Positions 49,048 through 58,912 of a stretch of DNA of 64,000 nt are shown here, piece after piece. The DNA lies in NCBI GenBank assembly GCA_003260075.1, contig QLIY01000001.1, positions 62,001-126,000 on the forward strand, given 5' to 3'. Position 1 is the stretch's first letter. Every line of letters starts with the position of its first letter. The stretch comes from Phallusia mammillata (taxonomy: Eukaryota; Chordata; Ascidiacea; Phlebobranchia; Ascidiidae). The notes beneath the pieces are model-generated. The model ran no database searches. It was given only the letters and a program-made list of their open reading frames with translations, and had not been told where the DNA came from. The position numbers and the translations under genes are program-made.

Positions 49048-49525
49048 TTGAAACTGTTTTGTTGACAACCGCGCATCTGACGGAACCAGACAGTGTAATC
49101 GTATACGCCATTGAGTGCTGTATTTCACCTTCTATCATAAAAGGCATTGTGCTATTGTGACAAAATTTTACTTTTTGTTTTCAAATCAAATTCAGCTCAT
49201 AAAACCACGGTAGTTTACATATTTACCCAGACATTCTTGTTGCCATGTTTTCCCCCCGAATGACATTAACTTGTCGTGGCCTCTTCCTTGGAATTAGCTT
49301 GGCTTATGGTTTCTCTGTATTCTCGGTCATTGCAAGGTTCATCCGCTGTGCCTGTGTTGTGTTCGTTCAACACGACTTTGTCCGTTCTGTTTGTTTTTGT
49401 TTTTTCGCTTCCATTTGTTTCAACTGTGACTTTTTGCTTTTTTGTTTCGATTTTTATTCGTTTATAAAAGACAAAATCACACAAGAGCTGTGAGATATTC
49501 AGATTAACACAAACAGGGTATACAA

Positions 49526-49760
49526 ATGAATGAAAAAAAAAGATTTTATAACAAAGATCGAAATAGTGCTTTTGTCGTCCCAGCAGCAAAACACCAATGA
49601 AGTAAAATCCTAATGTTTACGATGACGATATAGCTGTGGCACGTTTTACCCCCCCCCCATGAATGAAAAAAAAAAAAGATTTTACTGTCGTCCCAGCTGC
49701 AAAACACCAATGAAGTAAAATCCTAATGTTTAAGATGACGATATAGCTGTGGCGCGTTTT
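49526..49760. repeat. Direct duplication split by C10 (49649-49658)
   Basis: Copies 49526-49648 and 49659-49760 begin ATGAATGAAAAAAAAA. The right copy lacks about 26 nt present in the left, as an allelic indel would look. Confidence 0.9.
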
Positions 49761-50345
49761 GCGTTTTGCTGCGATTTTCGGTTTTGGTGACAGTTTAGAT
49801 ACAATTTTGTCGCTAAGTTTTCTTTTAACCAGCAGCATAAACACTCCTGACCGGTTTTAAGACACAATAAGTTAATTTGCATTTGACCTATTATAATAAT
49901 TTTGCATCCACCTTTGATTGCATACATTTTCGGAAGACCAGGGGCATTTGTCAAAATTTAAAGTTAAATAAGGCAAATTTGTGAGTGAATCATTGTCTAC
50001 AGAATATTAAAAATCGAAGTCTGTGGCATATTAGTGGTAACACTATATGATTTTTTAAGATTATGAACACATTTCCTTTATTGTTTGGTGCCCACTAAAC
50101 GTTAAGTTGGCGACCAGTGACGTAGATAGCACCCTTGTCGTAGTACAGTGGCCTAAATGTACATTCATCATTTTGATCATTAGCGTGTAAAGAAATCATG
50201 ACTTAGAATCGATTTACATCTTCAAGGACTATTTGCCCAAATTCGGTGCCAGGATTTGACGTAATGCGTGACGTAACAGGACGAACAGAAACGTGATTCG
50301 GAAACGTCTGAATAAAATAATTTGTCACAATCGAACAGATCATTT

Positions 50346-50797
50346 GCAAGATTCGCTAGATTAGCTGTGTTTGGAGTTTTCCGCGTAGTGACTTTAGGCT
50401 TGCGGTGTTTTTTTTTTTGTTTTTTTGTTCAACCGAAGACAGGCAAACTTCAAAGGATGAATACTGGAGCTTTTTTGATTTATGGATCTTAGGGGTTTCG
50501 TACTTGGAAGTTTCAGGAAGCATGAGAGATAGCTGAGAAGTATTATAGCAAGAAAGTAGAGTAAACAAAAACNGCAAGATTCGCTAGATTAGCTGTGTTT
50601 GGAGTTTTCCGCGTAGTGACTTTAGGCTTGCGGTGTTTTTTTTTTTTTTTTGTTCAACCGAAGACAGGCAAACTTCAAAGGATGAATACTGGAGCTTTTT
50701 TGATTTATGGATCTTAGGGGTTTCGTACTTGGAAGTTTCAGGAAGCATGAGAGATAGCTGAGAAGTATTATAGCAAGAAAGTAGAGTAAACAAAAAC
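50346..50797. repeat. Direct duplication split by a single N (50573)
   Basis: Copies 50346-50572 and 50574-50797 begin GCAAGATTCGCTAGATTAG and are virtually identical apart from the length of a T run. The N is the only ambiguous base in the window and sits exactly where a C10 run sits elsewhere. Confidence 0.97.
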
Positions 50798-51436
50798 ACT
50801 ATTGAGCCTCAAAATACACCAGTGATAAGTAGAAATGAAGTCTTTATTGGCCAAGAGACAGTGCTGTTACATTTTGTTTACATTTTTTCGTTTATGCTGC
50901 AAAACGGTCCCCTAAATTCGATACGAGCCGGACTTTAAACAGGAAGAGACAAAGGAAGGGCAAACGCGATTGTATAATGTGTTTGATTACTGCGGATAGT
51001 TCTGTAAATGTCAAAATGAAAAAATATTCCTGGCTAACTTTTATTAATTTAGGTGCACGTTGTTGTTGAATTTAAATAATGTACAGGTATACTTTTAAAA
51101 AAATCCGACAGGTAGAATAAAATTCGACTTTATAATGTCGGAAAAACGCTAGTTTGAAATACTGTTGGTTTATGTCGTAAATAACGAGCATCATAGCTTG
51201 TGTGGGCATACAGACTGGCTTGTTGTATAATTTTTGAAACGAATTTTGTTTCGTGTTTGGAAAGCAAAAAATGTTTCCTTTCCTTTCAACGAGTTTGTAA
51301 TTAGCGACGTTTCTTGGCAAATCGTGACTTGAATCAAAACAACTGCCAGAGGTGGATTGCCAAAATATCATGAACGGGGTGAAATAAGAACATTTGGGTG
51401 ATTCAGTTGTGCATGACTTGAGTCTAGCGCGTTAAG

Positions 51437-51697
51437 AGTTCACAAAGACAGAGCTGAAGTGCAGTTTGGAAATGTAATGGAAAAGTTATATAACAAACCT
51501 TGGTTAATCCGGACCAGATTAAGCGAAGATCCTAATTAACCGAATGTCGCTTAGTTAAAGACCCCCCCCCCAGTTCACAAAGACAGAGCTGAAGTGCAGT
51601 TTGGAAATGTAATGGAAAATTTATATAACAAATCTTAGTTAATCTGGACCAGATTAGACGAAGATCCGGATTAACCGAATGTCGATTAGTTAAAGTC
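51437..51697. repeat. Direct duplication split by C10 (51562-51571)
   Basis: Copies 51437-51561 and 51572-51697 begin AGTTCACAAAGACAGAGC. The junction cuts a pogo-like MITE, so the left copy holds only its first part. Confidence 0.9.
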
Positions 51698-51790
51698 TTA
51701 CCACATTACAAATCATTTGTATCTCAAGTTTTGTCCGATTTAGGCGAGGACTTGGATAAATCGAATGCGGTTTAAGCGAGGTTTGCCGTA
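51630..51790. mobile_element. Pogo-like MITE
   Basis: Left end TAACAAATCTTAGTTAATC and right end (reverse complement TACGGCAAACCTCGCTTAA) form imperfect inverted repeats flanked by TA. A partial allele-like copy is at 51491-51561. It resembles the element at 6035-6222. Confidence 0.55.
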
Positions 51791-52612
51791 TAAATGTAAA
51801 ATTGCATAATAGTGTTGCACAAGCTTACAAGGTAGTGAACGACTTTGTGAATGTATTTCATGCTTTCAGCATATTTTGCGATTATTACTAAATTTGATTA
51901 CTAAATGTAAAACAATGTATAGAACGACCATAAAAACAATGCAAACTTATTTTCTAAAACTTATACCGGCGACTACGAAGTAATTCTAAAGTAAATCAAG
52001 ATTCGTTCAGTGTGAAACTTACTAAATCGAAATAATATTATTAGCAAATAAGACTATAGTGCCACGCTTTTCTCATGTGTTCTACAGGAAGGCACTGATT
52101 ATACCTACTAGTAGAATTAACATACAATTTCGTACACAACTCATTTTAAATACTACATCATTATGTATGTGCGCATATAAGATCTTGAAAAGCTTGAACC
52201 ATAGACACCTATAAATAAACGTAAAGGTCGGGCGAAAATATTCAGCATTTATCACCGCGAAATGACAGGTCGAATTGTTTTGAATGGATTATAGAACCAC
52301 GAGCGTTATATAATCACGAGAGACATCGGTTATTTGTGATAAATTAAGTACCATGCAGAAAGTATTAAGGTTCACTGCTTATATTTTCGATGTATGAGAA
52401 CAAGGTTCAATTTAAAAATTGATTCGTAGCCTATAATACATTAGTTTACATAGTTTGAGACCTTTTCGTTCTGTTTACTATTTTTTAATTGTTGGAAATA
52501 TTTAAAGAGGCCATAGATATCTGCAGGTACCTTATGCAGTAGCCTTTACAATAATAAGGTCCGTGATGGCCGTATCGCGTTTGTACATTACGAAAGTTGA
52601 ATAACAGAAGGA

Positions 52613-52622
52613 TTATATAAAG
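52613..52622 (+). promoter_or_regulatory. TATA-box candidate for the first integrin gene
   Basis: TATATAAAGG lies 190 nt upstream of the integrin ATG at 52812. Spacing fits a short 5' UTR. No other promoter element was identified. Confidence 0.4.
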
Positions 52623-52811
52623 GACTTTGGACTGTATCAGTGGTTTAATTAAGTTGTCCCCTTTAAGAAAGTATCAAAATGCGTAAAGTTTTTACCAAGT
52701 TATATCTGATAATACACTTATAAGGCTTTACAAGACATGATACTCTATTGAACCCAACATTCGCAGAAACTAACGGAAGTAGCATCCTGAGCACGTACAT
52801 AAATACTTGTC

Positions 52812-55800
52812 ATGATATTAAAATACACTTTAGCGTGTTTCTTTGCTGTCTTGATGTCAGACATTATACTGGCCGCCAATTTGGCCATCACGCCTGGAAC
52901 CTACACACTAGTCAGGTCACAAACTTATCAGAGTTCTCAGAACTTTCCTGTACAAAGTGGAAATAACAATTCTTCAAACCAACTCTCCCCGGCCTACTTC
53001 GGATACGACATTGTAATGAGCAAACAAAGGTTAGCGATGTAATTTGGAGTATATTTTTTTCATGATGTGTTAAAATGTAGTTGGAATGTAGAAAACAATA
53101 ATAATTTTTACGCCACCGTTTTGAATACATGAAATTATGCTAATAAGTTATAGCTGTTTTTGAGGCAAGATTTATTAACACATTTCAATCATTTTAACAC
53201 TTAGCCAAGTTTGCAAAATAATTTCTGACATCAGTCATTATATATATTTGCATTTTCTCTTTATCCGATTTGTCATTGTTAAACGATTTCGTAAAAAAGT
53301 AAGAAAAAATTAGTAGTTAAGATAATAGGTTGCCATGAGCTTTGAGCCCCAAACCTCAAACTCTTTTCCTTGTACCAATTCACGTATAATGTGTTTAGGC
53401 TTCTGATTGGGGCACCGCCCCCCCCCCAAAATAGTAAGAAAAAATTAGTAGTTAAGATAAAAGGCTTTGAGCCCCAAACCTCAAACTCTTTTCCTTGTAC
53501 CAATTCACGTACAATGTGTTTAGGCTTCTGATTGGGGCACCAAAGCGAACTAATCCTGAAAATCCGAAAGACCAGTGCACAAACAGGGAAGTAGAAACAG
53601 GTAAGAAGTTGCCAGAAACTGTGTCCATTTCCAGCTACACATAGGTCAAGAAATTACGTTTGAGGGTATTAGACCCCTCATGCTGTTGTTGTACGTCAGT
53701 GTTACTCAAAAACGTCGTTTAAAGACTACTGAGAGCCCGCGAACAATTTGTAACCCCCCCCCCCGTCCATTTCCAGCTACACATAGGTCAAGAAATTACG
53801 TTTGAGGGTATTGGACCCCTCATGCTGTTGTTGTACGGCAGTGTTACTCAAAAACGTCGTTTAAAGACTACTGAGAGCCCGCAAACAATTTGTAATACAC
53901 AAAACCTATTTCCGAAATTCAAATATTGTCTTTTTTCATTTCATATTGTTTAAACTTTCATCAAGTCCACGAATGGTCATACGGGGGCAAAAATAGCCCG
54001 AAACCTAAAAAGGAATTACAGTGGTAGTAAGTGATGATTATTAAATGAACACACATCCTTATTTTCATCTAGAGAAAAAGTGCCTGGCGAAGGGAAACAT
54101 TGTTTCCTGTCAAGCTTCAAGCTTACTCAACAATACTCAGTGTAGCTCTATAGCTCCACCCAGCGCTGAACCTGGTGATTCATTCGGACAAAGCGTCGAC
54201 GTATTACCGGATGGTAAACTAGGCGTAAGTGAAATTGTGTTGAGTCACAAACTGGTTTCATCACTGGTATTATTTCTAACAAGTTTATGTGAATAAAAAA
54301 CGCATTCAGTGCCATACGTTTCAACGTCAGTCTTTCAAACCTATCGTACGGGAAAGCCTAGATGGGATTCGATCCCATAACCATAACGAAAACTTAATCA
54401 TGTTTTACTTCACATCACAACCATTAGAATTTGAATATTTCGGCATAAAGAACTGTTTTAATTATTATTACGACATGATTTTTCAACAAACTGTGCGTAT
54501 TATTATATTTTTGTAAGAACAAATACGTACGACTTGTTTCCGATCAAAGTAGCTCTTTCAAAGTTGTACCTTAAGTTGTGAATTTAGGCATGTTCCCCTA
54601 CCAAGGAAATGGCTTGCGGAGTTTTAATGTACAGACCTGGATTCTGTTACCGAAGCTCGACTGGAGGATCAACTTGGAAGTCAGATCCAAGAACTACGAT
54701 AAAAGGTGACGAATTGTGTTTCACCAAAATAAATTTGATAACATTGGAGTGAAGACACCCTTATTTCACAACTCCTGTCGTGGGTTCGAATCCCACCGCA
54801 GGCTAGATTTTTCTAGCCTACGCCTTGCCATATGGTGGTGAATGCTTGGTGACCGGCTGATTCGGTATAGCGCCTTCAATGGGCCTGGCGTACTGTGATT
54901 TATTTCACAACGTTATACCCGAGGTGTTAAATCTTGCGATATAAGTCGGGAAGAGAACACCTTTAAATCATTAGGGAACGCCTATAAATTAAATGTGCTT
55001 TTGGGGCTGCTAATTTAATGTCATTCTCGGCCCATTTTAGTCCTGTACATGTCGCAACTGTTTTACTTATGTTCTTGCATTTTTTTTTCCAAATTGTATA
55101 CTAATGTATGCGTTAAATAAAAGTTTTAATATGAAGTTAGACGCCCATCCATAGCAGGATGCCAAACAGTTACGAAAAAGTCATACATGCTTTGTAGCAG
55201 AAACAGGACGTTAATTTCAACACCATAACCAATAATAAATATAGTAATAACGTTTCCACAGATTCAATTTGCGAACGGAATTTGGATCTCATGTTCGTGT
55301 TAGACGGTTCGGGTTCGATTACACGAGCAAACTTTACCCTTGTAAAGCGGTGGACGAAATCGATGGCTTCATACTTCAGTACGGAATCTGGATTTGCAAG
55401 AATTGGAGTGGTTCAATATTCACATTACTTTGAAAACAGGTACGTAGATTGTTAATACAGTTAGGGCAGTTGTTTTTTAGTTTTTTTTGTCCTTAGTTAG
55501 TTTACTCTTTAGCAAATTCAAATAAAAATAGTTCTCAAGCTTCTTGAACACATCTATCCAGCTAGGAAGCTCTAAACTTTAAAATGTGGAATTTATTCTT
55601 TGAGAATAAATTTTATTCCGGTTGAAATCCACCTCCAAGCTATGGTATCAAACATTTCCTTAATTTTCACATAATATGTTTGTTTTGTTTTTTAGACAAG
55701 TACAGAAATACATCAAAACTGAAGTTGTGCTTGGATCTTGTCGGACACGAGTTTGCTTTGATGTAAGAAAATTGTTTTTCATTCGAGGGATTAACAATTT

Positions 55801-57936
55801 CATACGTCAAACCATGAATTTGAAATTATTTTCCCTTCTTAAAAAATCGCATTACATTCTTTTCATTTATTTTGTAATAATCAGATCAGCCCATAACGAT
55901 ATTTTAAAATGCATGCTCTCATGATTTTTCAACAACTTCCTTCCTTTCATTTTTTTTAAGATGGCAAAAGTTGCGAGACGAAACATTAAGTAAACATAAA
56001 ACCAAAGCATATGGTTTCTCATGTGGGTTAGCCTGGTAAAGTCTTTACATTGCTCAAACATGTTTCGCCCTTTTTCATACATTTTACCGTTTGGATTACG
56101 TACATTTTTTACGAGCGAACTTTTTGAACTATAGATGAATTTCTACACAACAAAAATATAACCCGTTCAGTGCAGCGGCAATCCGTTACCGAATAAGGAT
56201 TTCTTGGCGTTTAAAGAAAGTCTCAGACACAACAGAACGTGTTTTCGGGCGAAGTATTTGGTTATTTCCCGAATTTGAAACGTGATTTGTGTATGCAGAA
56301 CAAAGTGGATGGGATCAATCAGTTTAACTACACGACATACACTGCGCATGCGCTAAACAAGACCGTGATAGATTTCGAATCGTCAAACAGGTTCAAACTT
56401 AGTACCACGACCAAAGTCATGATTCTACTCACCGACGGACGGTAAGTTTTGGATTAATTAGCAACATGTTCAAAAAATTACAGTTCACCAGGCCAATTAA
56501 AGGAGTCATACCGAATCAGCCAGTCACCAAGCATTCCCTTACGGCAAGGCGTAGTAGGCTAGAAAAACATTTAGCCTGCGGTAGGATTCGAACCCACGAG
56601 CCTTCCCGGAACTCGCGCTCTACCAACTGAGTTACACAAATTCAGTGCTGAGCCAAGCGCAATTCGAATCACAAGCACCGTTGCCTGCCTCGCATGCTGC
56701 ACATGTCAGTTTAACTCAAGTTTACTGTATATTGCAGTAAAACTTGTAACTAAGCCAACACTACAATTATCCAATCTTTTGCTTGTTAGATTAATATTCC
56801 TGGAAGTATAACAACAAGCTTGCAGTGACGGTGTTGCTGCAGCGCGCCTACCATCCCTCCACCGATTGTACACTCAAATTTGTCGCGCTTTTTAACGTCT
56901 GAACGTTGCGCAGCTATTTCCGGCTTGGTGAATATTTTAGCGCAATTGTGCTGCTACGATTTTGCCCGGCGAATTAAACCCACTTCAACTCAAGATCAAA
57001 AGTAGAATAGTGGTTTCTCAATTATCGTCTGTTACATTTTTCTATTTTACCATTTGTAATTAAAAAGTTCGTAACTCTATCGTTAGTTCTTCGGACGGTG
57101 AATTCCTGCCACAAACTGCTGATTACGTCAGATCAAGGGGAATTACCACATTTGCGATTGGAGTTGGAAATTACAACGAAACAGAGCTGAGGGTAAGAAT
57201 AACCGCTAGATGACGCTGTCTTTAAGTTATTAACCAAGCTAATTAGTAGTGCTAACTGTTTGTACATTATTTTAAAAATTGGTTAAGTTCTTCTCGAGTA
57301 TTTTGTATGTGTGGAAAAAATGTTCTAAGGCCACAAGCAAACATGATCGAATTTCTTCTTCGGAACGTCCCGGGTTTAAATCCAACAAAAACATATTAAG
57401 CCATGCACTGTGTTAAGTCAAGTTTAAGCGAAGTTAAAGTTCTATTTTCATTGTCACTTTAGAAAATTTACCTTGTTAACCGGTTTCGTAAAACACCTTA
57501 GGACATGTGTTCTACTTATTTGAGTGATGCTTGAAGTATACTGGGTGTGTTCTGCCGTTGGAATGCAACCAACAACTATCTCGGTTGCAGCCGGTTGCAT
57601 AAATACTGAAAAGAAGATACACAACTAGACATATCTATTGAACAAATCGAATCAGTTATATGTAACGCTTAACTTTTTATTTAACAGACGATTGCTACAG
57701 GAAACCAAGACTCAAAGAAAAACGTCTTCACTGTGTCGGAATTCACCGATCTTGCGAAGATTGTTGGACAACTTAAGGCGGCCATTCTGACGGTCACATT
57801 GGAAGGTAAGGTATAAAGTCTCAGTAAACATTTGTTTGTTTTCACACAACGAATTGCATTAGGTGGCGCAAACACTAAGACTTCGTCGTTTGATTTGCAA
57901 CTGGGTGAAATGGGATTCGCGACGAATTCAGCAAAA
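52812..57936 (+). CDS. I-domain integrin alpha, copy A (lacks its 3' half)
   Basis: Ten exons: 52812-53029, 53524-53600, 54073-54224, 54588-54705, 55262-55439, 55696-55762, 56299-56441, 57087-57192, 57688-57805, 57863-57936, all in phase, 417 codons. Integrin alpha chains pair with beta chains in the membrane; the I domain binds ligand. The order is a signal peptide (MILKYTLACFFAVLMSDIIL), beta-propeller blade 1 (YFGYDIVMSKQRLLIGAPK), blade 2 (PGDSFGQSV, GFCYRSSTGG), then a von Willebrand A domain with MIDAS FVLDGSGS, TYTAHALN and LLTDGR, ending with the post-I-domain QLGEMGFAT. No exon for the remaining blades, thigh, calf, TM or tail follows before copy B starts at 58913. Reading through the last donor adds 24 residues, partly hydrophobic (SFCVLVFVCLL), to TGA at 58009-58011. 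The I domain has a CX4C pair (GSCRTRVCF) also present in copy B. Confidence 0.88.
53293..53543. repeat. Direct duplication split by C10 (53418-53427)
   Basis: Copies 53293-53417 and 53428-53543. Both include the start of integrin A exon 2 (TTAGGCTTCTGATTGGGGC). Only the right copy continues into the full exon. Confidence 0.9.
53623..53893. repeat. Direct duplication split by C11 (53754-53764)
   Basis: Copies 53623-53753 and 53765-53893 begin GTCCATTTCCAGCTACAC, within integrin A intron 2. Confidence 0.9.
54752..54905 (+). mobile_element. tRNA-derived SINE, 5' truncated
   Basis: B box GGTTCGAATCCC (54783-54794) followed by the same unique tail as the element at 56487-56642 (GGCTAG..TTTTCTAGCCTA, GAATGCTTGGTGAC, GGCTGATTCGGTAT). 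The A-box half is degraded. It lies in integrin A intron 4. Confidence 0.75.
56487..56642 (-). mobile_element. tRNA-derived SINE, nearly full length
   Basis: On the minus strand the head reads GTAACTCAGTTGGTAGAGCG (A box) then GGTTCGAATCC (B box), a tRNA-like Pol III promoter, followed by the shared tail. The tRNA moiety lacks a normal acceptor-stem ending, so it is a SINE and not a tRNA gene. It lies in integrin A intron 7, opposite in orientation to the first copy. Confidence 0.8.
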
Positions 57937-58912
57937 GTAAGTTTTTGTGTGCTTGTTTTCGTCTGTCTGCTAAAAAGGGCTGTATTTGATGCGTTGTATG
58001 TGCATGTATGACTTAGACTCCGTGTGTACAAATGTGTTTGCGTAGACGCTTATGTGCATAAGTGTGTATTATGACCAGTATGTTTACGTGTACAAACCTG
58101 TAAATGTGTACAAATGTGTTTGTGGGTACAAGATCGTGTGTTTGACCACCATGTCAACTTGCACAGTTTGTTAGCGTGTACAAATGTGTTTGTGAGTACG
58201 AGAAATGTACGCGCATACAAATGTGGACAAGTGTGTATGTTTGCCCATGTGGACAAGTGTGTATGTTTGACAACCGTGTTCACGTCTACAAATGTGTAAC
58301 AGTGAGACAAGTGTGTTTGTGTTAAAAAAGCGTGTGTGAATATGTTCGTTCTTGCAAAAATGCTTTGGACCCCCCCCCCCCCATGTGGACAAGTGTGTAT
58401 GTTTGACAACCGTGTTCACGTCTACAAACGCGTAACAGTGAGACAAGTGTGTTTGTGTTAAGAAAGCGTGTGTGAATATGTTCGTTCTTGCAAAAATGCT
58501 TTGGATATTGATGTGTGTCATTCGCGGAAATTTGCACGTACAGTTTCGCGCGCAACCAATCAGCTGGTGTTTATTAGCCAGCTCTTCCGCTATCAGGCGA
58601 GAAAGTAATGAAAAAGGCACTTTGGGTTTTTAGCGTAAGATCAAAGCTCAAGAGCCAGAACGTCAGATTTCTAGAAACTTTTTACGAAGTTCGCTGCTGC
58701 AGTTTATAGAAGAAACATGCGTGGTATCACTACATCCACTAAATAAGTAGAAAAATTTTAACATTTTTAGACTTAAGTGTTTTATATGTGTCTGTTAAAT
58801 TGCTGCCAGGCATAATAACAACTTGACAGTTGGTTTCTGTTAAACACATGATAATTTTGCGGTGTTTTATTCGTAAAGTAAAGAAAAGACACACACGCAC
58901 AGAGAGATAGAC
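57937..58912. other. Interval between integrin copies A and B
   Basis: Contains a GT-rich minisatellite and a C13 junction (58030-58505), then about 400 bp of non-repetitive sequence before the copy B start, which should include its promoter. No integrin propeller, thigh, calf or TM exon was found here. Confidence 0.6.
58030..58505. repeat. GT-rich degenerate minisatellite with a C13 junction (58370-58382)
   Basis: Variants of GTGTACAAATGTGTTTGTG and GACAAGTGTGTATGTTTG recur many times. Superimposed on this, 58246-58369 is repeated as 58383-58505 across the C13 run, as at the other junctions. Confidence 0.85.

Larger units (their letters stand above)
49048..52612. other. Intergenic stretch between protocadherin and integrin genes
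   Basis: No gene recognised. It holds three junction-type duplications (49526-49760, 50346-50797, 51437-51697) and a pogo-like MITE (51630-51790). The first few hundred bases probably include the protocadherin 3' UTR. Confidence 0.5.

Noticed and set aside
56581..56640. Possible functional tRNA gene on the minus strand
   Set aside because: A and B boxes are present, but the acceptor stem does not close and a SINE tail follows, shared with 54752-54905.
57340..57382. tRNA-like B box (GGGTTTAAATCC)
   Set aside because: No A box and no shared SINE tail; too short to call.
58050..58620. Histidine/threonine-rich ORFs on the minus strand
   Set aside because: Translations of the GT-rich minisatellite and its duplicate, with no independent support.
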